Source: an uncultured Flavobacteriaceae bacterium
GTDB taxonomy: Bacteria; Bacteroidota; Bacteroidia; Flavobacteriales; Flavobacteriaceae
Length of the DNA stretch: 64,000 bases
Direction of reading: 5' to 3'
NCBI GenBank assembly: GCA_947488435.1
Contig: CANKZG010000002.1
Coordinates: forward strand, 372,001-436,000
In this document: one piece after another, positions 34,217 through 42,092 of the stretch
How positions within the stretch are numbered: position 1 is the first letter of the stretch
Layout of the letters: each line of letters begins with the position of its first letter
The notes under the pieces: model-generated
Told to the model about the DNA's origin: nothing
Database searches by the model: none
What the model saw: only the letters and a program-made list of their open reading frames with translations
Program-made: the position numbers and the translations under genes

Positions 34217-35350
34217 GTGGTTGCTGTAGACAAGACATTTAAAGAACGCCTGTTAGACTTTACATTTCACTGTAGAGAAAGACAATTTGTGGTGAGTCCG
34301 CAGCAAACGGAAGAAGCATTTGAAATATCACGCAAGGGGTATTTGTTGGACCGAAAGATGTTTCAATATAGCTTAAAGGCAATCTACTGTAAACGAAAAG
34401 AACAATTTGATCGTTTTGATGAATTGTTTGATCGTTTTTGGAGTCGTTACTACGAAGAGAAACTGGAACCGCGAAAATTTCGAAGCAAACCGAAAGCGCA
34501 AAAACCTGAAGCCGCCTCTATAATTTTTTTAGGTGCTAAATTTCCGAAACCTCAACAAGAAAAAAAAGAGGAAGCAAAACAAACAAAGGGCGCTAATGCT
34601 ACCACTCGTTTGCGATATACGGACTTTTCTAAAATTGAAGTAGCCGATAAAGAGCAACTGGAAGAATTGGCAGAAGCATTGTTCCATCAAATGAGTATGC
34701 GTTTTAAACGAAGGTTAGAAAATGCAAATAGAGGAAGTATTGCGATACAGCGTACTATTCGCAATAGCCTTTCCAAGGGTGGATGGATGCTAGATTTAGC
34801 GCATAAAAGAAAACGTAAGGAAAAACGTAAAATCGTTTTTCTTCTGGATGTGAGCGGCTCTATGGATACCTATAGTTTTTATTTGTTAAAATATATTCTA
34901 GTACTAAAGAAGTATTTTAAAAGTTTGGAGTTTTTCACTTTTAGTACCCATCTTACTCATATTACCCCAATGCTACGACATAACAATGAAGCTGAAATTC
35001 TCAAACAAATAGGATCTGGGGTAAGCTCTTGGTCTAGCGGTACTAAAATAGGATCATCTTTGGGTACATTTCTTGCAGAATATGGAAATAAATTTCTGAG
35101 TCAAAAACATATTGTTGTAGTTTTAAGTGATGGTTTAGAAACAGGAAATGTTACGGAATTAAGGGAAGCTGTGCGCACGATTCGCAGAAAATGTAAAACC
35201 TTGGTGTGGCTAAACCCGCTAAAGGGAATGAAAGATTACCAACCTATACAGAAAGGGATGGTAAATGTAATGCCACATTTGGATGCTTTTGAATCGGCAC
35301 ATAATCTGGATAGCTTATTAAAATTAGAAAAATTATTGATGGATGTTTAA
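34217..35350 (+). CDS. coxE: CoxE, VWA-domain accessory protein
   Basis: The N-terminal half is basic and helical. The C-terminal half is a VWA domain with the metal-binding site FLLDVSGSMD, a threonine in WSSGTKIGSS and VVLSDGLETG. This is the partner of the CoxD ATPase in maturation of the CO dehydrogenase metal centre. It starts with GTG at 34217, and the stop overlaps the next gene by 8 bases. The length (377 residues) is normal for CoxE. Confidence 0.91.
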   Translation: MVAVDKTFKERLLDFTFHCRERQFVVSPQQTEEAFEISRKGYLLDRKMFQYSLKAIYCKRKEQFDRFDELFDRFWSRYYEEKLEPRKFRSKPKAQKPEAASIIFLGAKFPKPQQEKKEEAKQTKGANATTRLRYTDFSKIEVADKEQLEELAEALFHQMSMRFKRRLENANRGSIAIQRTIRNSLSKGGWMLDLAHKRKRKEKRKIVFLLDVSGSMDTYSFYLLKYILVLKKYFKSLEFFTFSTHLTHITPMLRHNNEAEILKQIGSGVSSWSSGTKIGSSLGTFLAEYGNKFLSQKHIVVVLSDGLETGNVTELREAVRTIRRKCKTLVWLNPLKGMKDYQPIQKGMVNVMPHLDAFESAHNLDSLLKLEKLLMDV

Positions 35351-36359
35351 CGAACTTGCCTTAAAAATAGAAGAACACCTTGCTAAAGGATCAAATTTTG
35401 CAATAGCTCAGGTAATAGATCGCATAGCACCTAGCTCTGGAAAAGTAGGAGATAAGGCTATTATTTTAGATACTGGAGAACTTATAGGTTGGATTGGTGG
35501 TGGATGCGTGAGAGGAATCGTCATTAAGGAAGCTATAACTGTAATAAAAACTAAACGTTATCGCAGGATCCGAATTTCACCAGAAGGCGGAACACGCGAA
35601 ACACCAACATATAAAGAATACGTTATGTCTTGTCAAAGTAGAGGTACCCTAGAGGTTTTAATTGAGCCTGTTATTGCACAACCAGAATTAATTGTTGTGG
35701 GAAAATCTAATATTGCTCGTAAGTTGTCAACTTTGGGAACTGCAGCCGATTTTAGAGTATCTGTATTGGCAAATAATATGGATCCCCAGATGTTTCCAAC
35801 GGCGCATCACGTAAGTGAAAAGGTCGAATTTGAAGGGTTTAAAAACCTAAGTAATACCTGTATTATTGTTACAACGCAAGGGGAAAATGATGAACTGTCA
35901 GTTAAAAAAGCACTGCAAACGACGGCAAAATATGTAGGATTTGTAGCTAGTGCCAAAAAAGCAGAAGACATTAAAGTTTATTTAAATAAAGAAGGAATTT
36001 CCAAATCAAGAATCGATGCACTACGGAGCCCTGTAGGTTTGGATATTAATGCAAAATTGGCAGGGGAGGTAGCTATTAGCATTCTGGCAGAGGTTGTTAA
36101 TTACTTCCGAAATGGAAATACTGAGGAATCAGTGCCTATATCGGAGAGTAAAGAACCCACTGCTAAAGCAGAAATTTCTGCTGCGGACTTAAAGTTTGCA
36201 GAAGAGTTTTATATCAATCCAGTGTGTAACGTTCCGGTATCTAAAAGTAATCCGAAACATATTGTGGAATTTGAAGGTGAACAAGTATATTTTTGTTGCG
36301 ATGGGTGCAAAGTTAGTTTTGAAAAGAACCCACACCAGTATATGAATAAGACTTCGTAG
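35343..36359 (+). CDS. coxF: CoxF-like XdhC protein with C-terminal YHS domain
   Basis: Residues 1-250 are XdhC-like: IAQVIDRIAPSSGKVGDKAI and the IGWIGGGCVRG loop, then a Rossmann-type half from LIVVGKSNIARKL with VASAKKAEDIK. After a linker, residues about 290-335 form a YHS domain with cysteines in INPVCNVPV and YFCCDGCKVSF. YHS/TRASH domains bind metals and occur in copper and other heavy-metal proteins. CoxF is needed for the final assembly of the Mo-S-Cu site, so a fused metal-binding domain is suggestive of copper handling, although this is inference. It overlaps coxE and is 5 bases from the mocA-like gene. Confidence 0.88.
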   Translation: MFNELALKIEEHLAKGSNFAIAQVIDRIAPSSGKVGDKAIILDTGELIGWIGGGCVRGIVIKEAITVIKTKRYRRIRISPEGGTRETPTYKEYVMSCQSRGTLEVLIEPVIAQPELIVVGKSNIARKLSTLGTAADFRVSVLANNMDPQMFPTAHHVSEKVEFEGFKNLSNTCIIVTTQGENDELSVKKALQTTAKYVGFVASAKKAEDIKVYLNKEGISKSRIDALRSPVGLDINAKLAGEVAISILAEVVNYFRNGNTEESVPISESKEPTAKAEISAADLKFAEEFYINPVCNVPVSKSNPKHIVEFEGEQVYFCCDGCKVSFEKNPHQYMNKTS

Positions 36360-36364
36360 TTCTA

Positions 36365-36976
36365 ATGACAAGACCAAGTGCCAATATCGCCCTTGTAATT
36401 CTCGCAGCAGGAGCTTCTCGAAGAATGGGAAAAACTACAAAGCAGTTACTGCAATGGAAAAACACCACTTTATTGGGAAACGCGATTGCAGTTGCAGAAA
36501 AATCTAATACAAAAAACGTTGTTGTAGTATTGGGAGCGGATGCGGAACGCATTAAAAGCACTATTACAAGCACTAGAAGTACGATTGCAATAAATGAGGA
36601 CTGGGTTTCGGGTTTAGGAACTTCTATTGCTTGTGGTATCCAGGAATTGAATACAACTATGGGCGACTGCGATGGAGTATTGCTTATGTTGGCAGATCAA
36701 CCTTTTATCGACGTTGATTACCTTAACCTGCTAATACAAGGTTTTAGTGTAAGTAATAAAAAGATTATAGCCACCAATTATAACGGTAAAGCTGGTGTTC
36801 CTGCTATTTTGGATAAATCCTATTTCCCTGAATTATTAGAGCTTAAGGGAGATAATGGTGCTAAAATGATTCTTAGAAGCGCCGGTAAAGATATCGAAAT
36901 GCTAGACCCGAAGAACAAAACCTTTGATATTGATACTTTGGCTGATTATACAAAATCGCAAGTAAGAGATCATTAA
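36365..36976 (+). CDS. mocA: Molybdenum cofactor cytidylyltransferase, MocA-like
   Basis: The NTP-binding loop LAAGASRRMGKTTKQLL, the ENDWVSGLGTSI-like segment (NEDWVSGLGTSIACGI) and LLMLADQPF mark the MocA subfamily, which joins CTP to the molybdenum cofactor to give the cytosine dinucleotide used by CoxL-type enzymes. The length is 203 residues, and the gene is 5 bases after the XdhC-YHS gene. It is the last gene of the cox operon. Confidence 0.9.
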   Translation: MTRPSANIALVILAAGASRRMGKTTKQLLQWKNTTLLGNAIAVAEKSNTKNVVVVLGADAERIKSTITSTRSTIAINEDWVSGLGTSIACGIQELNTTMGDCDGVLLMLADQPFIDVDYLNLLIQGFSVSNKKIIATNYNGKAGVPAILDKSYFPELLELKGDNGAKMILRSAGKDIEMLDPKNKTFDIDTLADYTKSQVRDH

Positions 36977-37055
36977 AAATTAAAAGAAATCATAATTCGC
37001 TTTTGATTTGACTTTTTTTTCTTTAATTCTGCATAAACATTCTATTTAATTATTC

Positions 37056-38141
37056 ATGAATTTATTAAAATTAACAACTTTTCTTATTTGTATTTGCTTA
37101 ACCACAATGCTAAAAGCACAGCAAATGGGGTTTGAAGAGTATAACCCTATTTCTACTTTGGTGGTAGAAGGAGAGGAAGTAAAAAAGGCAAAATTCCCAT
37201 TTATTGATGTACATAGTCATCAGTTTCGCATGGCTACACAGGACCTTTCTGAACTTATTGCAGCTATGGATGCTATGAATATGGGAGTAATGGTGAATTT
37301 AAGTGGAGGTTCTGGTGATAATATAAAATTGGCAATAAAAAATATAAAGGAAAACTACCCAAATAGATTTGTAGTTTTTGCCAATGTGAACTTTGATGGT
37401 ATAGATACTCCAGGTTGGACGGAAAATGCAGTTGCGAGACTGGAGGAAGATGTGAAAAATGGGGCAAAAGGACTAAAAATATATAAAAGTTTAGGTTTAA
37501 GAGCCAAAGATTCTAATGGTGAATTTATAGCTGTGGATGATGAGCGTATCGATCCTATTTGGGCTAAATGTGGAGCATTGGGAATTCCTGTACTGATCCA
37601 TACTGCAGACCCTAAGTCTTTTTGGGATCCCTTTGATAGTAAAAATGAACGATGGTTAGAATTGAAAACAAGACCTGGAAGAAAACGTTCTGCAGTAGAT
37701 CCGGCGCCTTGGGAAGAATTGATACAACAACAACACAATGTTTTTAAAAAACATCCAAATACTAAGTTTATTAATGCACATATGGGTTGGCATGCTAATA
37801 ATTTAGGTAAACTAGGAGAATTTCTAGATGCTATGCCCAATATGTATGTGGGTATTGGAGCCGTTATTGCCGAATTGGGAAGACAGCCCCGAAATGCGAA
37901 AGCATTTTTTATTAAATACCAAGACCGTATTTTATTTGGAAAAGACAGTTGGAAACCAGAAGAATTTCCTACTTATTTCAGAGTATTAGAGAGTGATGAT
38001 GAGTACTTTCCGTATTACAAAAAATACCACGCTTTTTGGGCCATGTATGGCTTAGATTTACCAGATGAAGTACTTAAAAAAGTGTATGCAGGAAACGCTG
38101 TAAAGTTAATACCAGGATTAGATCAAAGCTTGTTTGATTAA
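37056..38141 (+). CDS. Exported amidohydrolase (Amidohydro_2 family)
   Basis: A signal peptide (cleavage near LKAQ) precedes a TIM-barrel metal hydrolase. Metal-binding elements are HSHQF in FIDVHSHQF, VLIHTADP, FINAHMGWH and the aspartate in LFGKDSW. The family includes decarboxylases and hydrolases, so the reaction is not certain. It lies 79 bases after mocA on the same strand and is followed by a very strong hairpin. A link to CO metabolism is not evident. Confidence 0.83.
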   Translation: MNLLKLTTFLICICLTTMLKAQQMGFEEYNPISTLVVEGEEVKKAKFPFIDVHSHQFRMATQDLSELIAAMDAMNMGVMVNLSGGSGDNIKLAIKNIKENYPNRFVVFANVNFDGIDTPGWTENAVARLEEDVKNGAKGLKIYKSLGLRAKDSNGEFIAVDDERIDPIWAKCGALGIPVLIHTADPKSFWDPFDSKNERWLELKTRPGRKRSAVDPAPWEELIQQQHNVFKKHPNTKFINAHMGWHANNLGKLGEFLDAMPNMYVGIGAVIAELGRQPRNAKAFFIKYQDRILFGKDSWKPEEFPTYFRVLESDDEYFPYYKKYHAFWAMYGLDLPDEVLKKVYAGNAVKLIPGLDQSLFD

Positions 38142-38155
38142 TCACAAATTAATCA

Positions 38156-38190
38156 GAGTATATCTCAAAATACCGTTTTGAGATATACTC
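38156..38190 (+). terminator. Long perfect hairpin after the amidohydrolase gene
   Basis: Bases 38156-38170 and 38176-38190 pair perfectly over 15 bp around a TACCG loop, with A and T runs at the loop end (CTCAAAA, TTTTGAG). It starts 15 bases after the stop codon. There is no T tract beyond the stem, but the strength and position fit a terminator, possibly one that also closes the cox transcript. Confidence 0.7.
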
Positions 38191-38245
38191 CAATCTAATT
38201 GAAAGTTTCTGTTTTTTAAGTTTAGCGAATAATTTAAAAATAGCT

Positions 38246-38764
38246 ATGATGAAAAATAATAGAAACTATGTGTTTTTTGTATTCTTTGTATGTTCCTTTT
38301 CTTTTTTTATTTCTTGTTCAAGTAGTGAAGAAGGAGTGGAAATTCCACCTGCAACAAATCCAGTAGATTTGATGGCAATTCCAGGACGCTATGTTGGCAG
38401 TTTTGATAACATCACCTTTAGTAGTCAGGGACCGCTTTCAATGATTGTTCGAGAAATTACTACAACAACTTTTGAAGTTAGACTTTATGAGACTAGAAAT
38501 TTTGTTCCTATGTTTAATGCTGATGGTGTTACTCCCGAAGCATTGGGTACAATAACAGTTGAGGGGATAGAAGCTAGTATTGATTTAGACCTTCGTACCG
38601 ATAGTCCTAACTGTTTTGGTGATTATATTGGGGATGGCTCTAGGAGTGCAAGTGGAATCTTCGTATTTGGAATGACTCAAACCGAAGAGTGCAACGGCGA
38701 AGAGTTCTTTTCGATATCTGAATGGACATTTGAAAAAACTAGTAATGATACCTCTCTTCCATAA
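38246..38764 (+). CDS. Lipoprotein of unknown function
   Basis: The signal sequence ends in a lipobox (FFISCSSSEE). The mature 150 residues are strand-rich and acidic, with PGRYVGSFDNITFS at the start and two cysteines (PNCFGDY, TEECNGEEF). I do not recognise a family. It stands between the amidohydrolase terminator and a pseudogene, and may be a recent arrival or species-specific. Two adjacent ATG codons could each be the start. Confidence 0.65.
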   Translation: MMKNNRNYVFFVFFVCSFSFFISCSSSEEGVEIPPATNPVDLMAIPGRYVGSFDNITFSSQGPLSMIVREITTTTFEVRLYETRNFVPMFNADGVTPEALGTITVEGIEASIDLDLRTDSPNCFGDYIGDGSRSASGIFVFGMTQTEECNGEEFFSISEWTFEKTSNDTSLP

Positions 38765-38784
38765 AGGAATTCTGACATTAGAAA

Positions 38785-39241
38785 ACAACATTGTTTATAA
38801 AGGTATTGGAACTCAGTTTTTGTTAGTACCGCCACTGTTCTTTTCTACTTTTAACTATGGTCAAATCGCTGAACGTATAGATCGTTTGGCGATTTGGCAT
38901 ACTACAAAGGTTTTAATGGAAATATATTGTATTCTAGAAACGATAGTATCATATTTAAAGGGAGTTATGGCTTTGTAAATTATGCTTCTGCTCAAAAACT
39001 TAATGATAATACCATTTTTGAATGAGCATCATGCTCTAAGCAATTTACAGCTGTTGCAATAATGCAATTGATAAAACAATATTTGTTAAAAATTGATACT
39101 AGAGTGGTTGATGTAATTAAGAACTTTCCCTATCCAGATATTACAGTGAAACATTTACTTAAATATCAATCAAGTTTGGTAAATTATCAACAAATCCTAT
39201 CAGATAAAATAATGGAATCGCATCTAATACAATATCATTGA
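38785..39241 (+). pseudogene. Decayed, truncated beta-lactamase-related serine hydrolase
   Basis: Conceptual translation across a frameshift near 38911 and a stop at 39023-39025 recovers the N-terminal third of a class C-like serine hydrolase. A signal-peptide remnant (FLLVPPLFFSTFNYGQ) leads to FNGNILYSRNDSIIFKGSYG, then ASCSKQFTAVAIMQL with the SxxK motif S-K-Q-F shifted in register (SCSK), and FPYPDITVKHLL. The last two thirds of the gene are missing: the frame ends where the AraC gene begins on the other strand. Start codon, reading frame and C-terminal catalytic elements are all lost, so it cannot be functional. Confidence 0.8.
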
Positions 39242-40332
39242 TTAGGAGTTCTTTTTTTCTGATATTCACTTGGAGTCATTCCTTCTATTTGTTTAAAAAC
39301 TCTAAAGAAAGTAGCGTTGGACTGAAATCCAACCATAGAAGAAATACCAATAAAACTATAAGATCTGTAGGAATCTTGTTCCAGAAGATTTTTAAATTCA
39401 TCAACACGTAATTGATTTATAAACTCCTTGAAATTAAGTCCAAATTCCTGTTTTAAATAGTAGCGCAAAACGTTTTTTGAAATTTGTAGTTTTTTTGCCA
39501 CGGTGTCTACAGATAAAGTAGGGTCTTTAAAAATTTTATCTTCATAAAAATACTGATTTAGTAGTGCTGTTATATGTGAATTATTTCCAATTCTAACTGG
39601 ATCCAGCACAAGCTTGCTACGTACAAAGTAAGATTTAAATCGAAGTGATTCTGTAAGAGTGAAAAAGATCAAATATGTATCCATTATAATGGCAAGAGGG
39701 CTAAAAAAATAGCGCCAATTAAATAAAAATCTATTACCCCAAAATTCTGAAGGAATAAACATTGATGCCGTTCCATAGGTGCTTTTAATAAAAAAATAGG
39801 TTAGTAACCCGTACAAAAAAAGTTGGTATCGTTTTTTTATATCTGGATGCAGATAGTTTTTGAGTTGATTTTTGAATGAATAAATTCCTAAGCCGAAATA
39901 AAACAATAGCATAATCCATTGAAGCAACGAAATATATGTGACAAGATTCACATAATGAATGGCATAAAATTCTTTAAAACCAAACTTAATAATCAAGTAA
40001 ATTAAATGAATTGATGCTGGTAGGATCAGATGCTTTATTAAAGTAAGTTTGGAATTTTGCTTTTTGTAAGCCAAGCTCACATACAAATAAATAAGTGGAC
40101 CAAAAAAGATTTCCTTCCCAGCTCCAATAAAAAGCGAGAGTATAAAATGTTGTTTTACGTAATGCCAAAAAAGTGTGTTAAAAAAAACCACTCCAATTAG
40201 AAAGCATAACACGCCTAGTAAAACCGCTCGACGTTTTCTACTATAAAACTTTACAAACGCTAATAAAACAAGTTGTAGACTTATGCAAAGGAGAATACCG
40301 TTATAAAGTTGATCTGGAAAATTTTCATTCAT
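39235..40332 (-). CDS. AraC-family regulator with N-terminal membrane domain
   Basis: About 230 residues with six to seven transmembrane helices are followed by an AraC-type DNA-binding domain (SVDTVAKKLQISKNVLRYYL, and the second helix-turn-helix around GFQSNATFFRVFKQIEGMTPSEY). This layout, common in flavobacteria, senses a signal in or across the membrane. It is divergent from the trehalase gene with a 124-base gap, so control of trehalose use is a reasonable inference. The 3' end overlaps the pseudogene by 7 bases. Confidence 0.88.
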   Translation of the reverse strand: MNENFPDQLYNGILLCISLQLVLLAFVKFYSRKRRAVLLGVLCFLIGVVFFNTLFWHYVKQHFILSLFIGAGKEIFFGPLIYLYVSLAYKKQNSKLTLIKHLILPASIHLIYLIIKFGFKEFYAIHYVNLVTYISLLQWIMLLFYFGLGIYSFKNQLKNYLHPDIKKRYQLFLYGLLTYFFIKSTYGTASMFIPSEFWGNRFLFNWRYFFSPLAIIMDTYLIFFTLTESLRFKSYFVRSKLVLDPVRIGNNSHITALLNQYFYEDKIFKDPTLSVDTVAKKLQISKNVLRYYLKQEFGLNFKEFINQLRVDEFKNLLEQDSYRSYSFIGISSMVGFQSNATFFRVFKQIEGMTPSEYQKKRTPNQ

Positions 40333-40460
40333 AATCTAAAAAAGTCTTTTGTATTTAAAGCAAACACAAATTATAAAATAAAAAATAAGTTACTAGGGTT
40401 ATGGTTTATTTGTTCATATCATTTTATTGCTAAAAGATAAGAGTTAAGTTGTTTTCTTGT

Positions 40461-40468
40461 TATTTTTG
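40461..40468 (+). promoter_or_regulatory. Candidate -7 promoter element for the trehalase gene
   Basis: TATTTTTG matches TAnnTTTG exactly and lies 16 bases before the ATG at 40484. A transcript starting a few bases downstream would exclude an upstream in-frame start at 40457, supporting the choice of 40484. No clear TTG is seen at the usual -33 distance. Confidence 0.4.
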
Positions 40469-40483
40469 GAAAAATCATCTTTT

Positions 40484-42058
40484 ATGAAATTTCTAAGATT
40501 TTTATTTTTGGTATTAATGCTCACTGGGTGTAAAAGTGAACCCGTAGAACCGGTAATTGTAGATTTCTATTCTTCAGATCTTTTTAAAGAAATACAACTG
40601 CAGTCTATTTTTGAAGATTCTAAAGCTGTGGTTGATTTAATACCCAATGAATCCTACGAAAACTTAATCGCTCGCTACATGTTAGAAAAAGAGGCGGCTG
40701 ATTTTGATCTTAGCACCTTTGTGAAATCTAATTTTACGTTACCCGTGGCGGCAGATCAGGTTTTTGTATCCGATACTACCCGAACAATGTACGAGCATAT
40801 AAGTAGCATGTGGCCTGCATTAACCAGAGGTCCAGACGAGGTTATTCCGTATTCTTCAAGAATTAATTTACCCAAATCATATGTAGTGCCTGGAGGAAGG
40901 TTCCAGGAGATTTACTATTGGGATAGTTATTTTACAATGGAAGGACTCCTAGTAGATGATCAAGATGCACTAGCTAGAGATATGGTAGAAAATTTCAGTT
41001 ATTTAATAGATACTATTGGGCACATTCCTAATGGTACTCGAAACTATTATCTGTCTCGTTCCCAACCACCATTTTTTACGTTGATGGTGAATGCCGTCTC
41101 CGGATATAATGAGGTGTTGTGGCTCAAATATTTACCTTCAATACAAAAAGAGTATGATTTTTGGATGGAGGGAGCTTCTGAATTGAACACGGTTAATACA
41201 GCAAAAAATCATGTTATTAAAATAAACGAGGGTTTGGTACTTAACCGTTATTGGGACCAAAGGAATGACCCTCGACAAGAATCGTATAAGGAAGACTTTG
41301 AATTAGCTAAGGAGCTTTCTTCTTCAGAAGAAAAAGAAGAACTTTATGCAAACCTTAGAGCTGGTGCAGCTTCGGGATGGGATTTTAGTACCAGATGGTA
41401 TTCTAGAGATGGTGACTTTAGTTCAACAAGAACAAAAGATTTGGCTGCGATAGATTTGAATTGTTTGCTGTATTTTATGGAGATTTCCTTAGCCAAAGGA
41501 TATGAAATGCAGAAAGACTTGACAAATAAGGATTACTATAAACGAAAAGCTACATTACGAAAAGAGGCTATACAATCGTATTTCTGGGACGAGGAACAGC
41601 AATTTTTTATGGATTATGATTTCACCGCAAAGCAAACCACGAATGAATTGACATTAGCTGCTGCTTTTCCATTATTTTTTGAAGTTGCTTCGGATGATCA
41701 AGCGAAAGCAGTAAAGGAAAAATTAATGTCTCTTTTTCTAAAAGATGGAGGTCTTGTGACGACCTTAAAACATTCCGGACAGCAGTGGGATGCACCAAAT
41801 GGATGGGCGCCATTGCAATGGATAGCGGTAAGAGGATTTTTGAATTACGGATATAAAGATGAAGCTAAAACCATTATGAAACGCTGGTTAGCGCTTAATG
41901 AACGGGTTTATAAAAATACAGGAAAGATGGTGGAAAAATATAATGTGGAAGATACAACCTTGCTTTCCGGAGGAGGAGAATATGAAACACAAGATGGTTT
42001 TGGATGGACAAATGGAGTAGCATTAGGATTTAAAAAAATTCTAGAAGATTTGGAATAG
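40484..42058 (+). CDS. treA: Alpha,alpha-trehalase (GH37), lipoprotein
   Basis: The enzyme splits trehalose into two glucose molecules. Both GH37 signatures are present: PGGRFQEIYYWDSYF and QWDAPNGWAPLQW. A lipoprotein signal ends in LMLTGC, so the mature enzyme of about 505 residues is anchored to a membrane, probably facing the periplasm. The ATG at 40484 is chosen because it places the signal peptide correctly and follows a -7 element. Its neighbour on the opposite strand is a membrane AraC regulator. Confidence 0.92.
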   Translation: MKFLRFLFLVLMLTGCKSEPVEPVIVDFYSSDLFKEIQLQSIFEDSKAVVDLIPNESYENLIARYMLEKEAADFDLSTFVKSNFTLPVAADQVFVSDTTRTMYEHISSMWPALTRGPDEVIPYSSRINLPKSYVVPGGRFQEIYYWDSYFTMEGLLVDDQDALARDMVENFSYLIDTIGHIPNGTRNYYLSRSQPPFFTLMVNAVSGYNEVLWLKYLPSIQKEYDFWMEGASELNTVNTAKNHVIKINEGLVLNRYWDQRNDPRQESYKEDFELAKELSSSEEKEELYANLRAGAASGWDFSTRWYSRDGDFSSTRTKDLAAIDLNCLLYFMEISLAKGYEMQKDLTNKDYYKRKATLRKEAIQSYFWDEEQQFFMDYDFTAKQTTNELTLAAAFPLFFEVASDDQAKAVKEKLMSLFLKDGGLVTTLKHSGQQWDAPNGWAPLQWIAVRGFLNYGYKDEAKTIMKRWLALNERVYKNTGKMVEKYNVEDTTLLSGGGEYETQDGFGWTNGVALGFKKILEDLE

Positions 42059-42073
42059 TAGACAGTAAAGGGA

Positions 42074-42089
42074 ATAAGTAATAACTTAT
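42074..42089. terminator. Short hairpin between convergent trehalase and GH113-like genes
   Basis: ATAAGT and ACTTAT form a 6-bp stem around AATA, with two more G-C pairs beyond one mismatch. It lies in the 34-base gap between two convergent stop codons and could terminate both transcripts. Confidence 0.35.
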
Positions 42090-42092
42090 ACC

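Noticed and set aside
38730-38978. An 82-codon plus-strand ORF downstream of the lipoprotein gene
   Set aside because: It is out of frame with, and overlaps, the lipoprotein gene. Its C-terminal half reads as part of the serine hydrolase remnant before the frameshift, so it was folded into the pseudogene.
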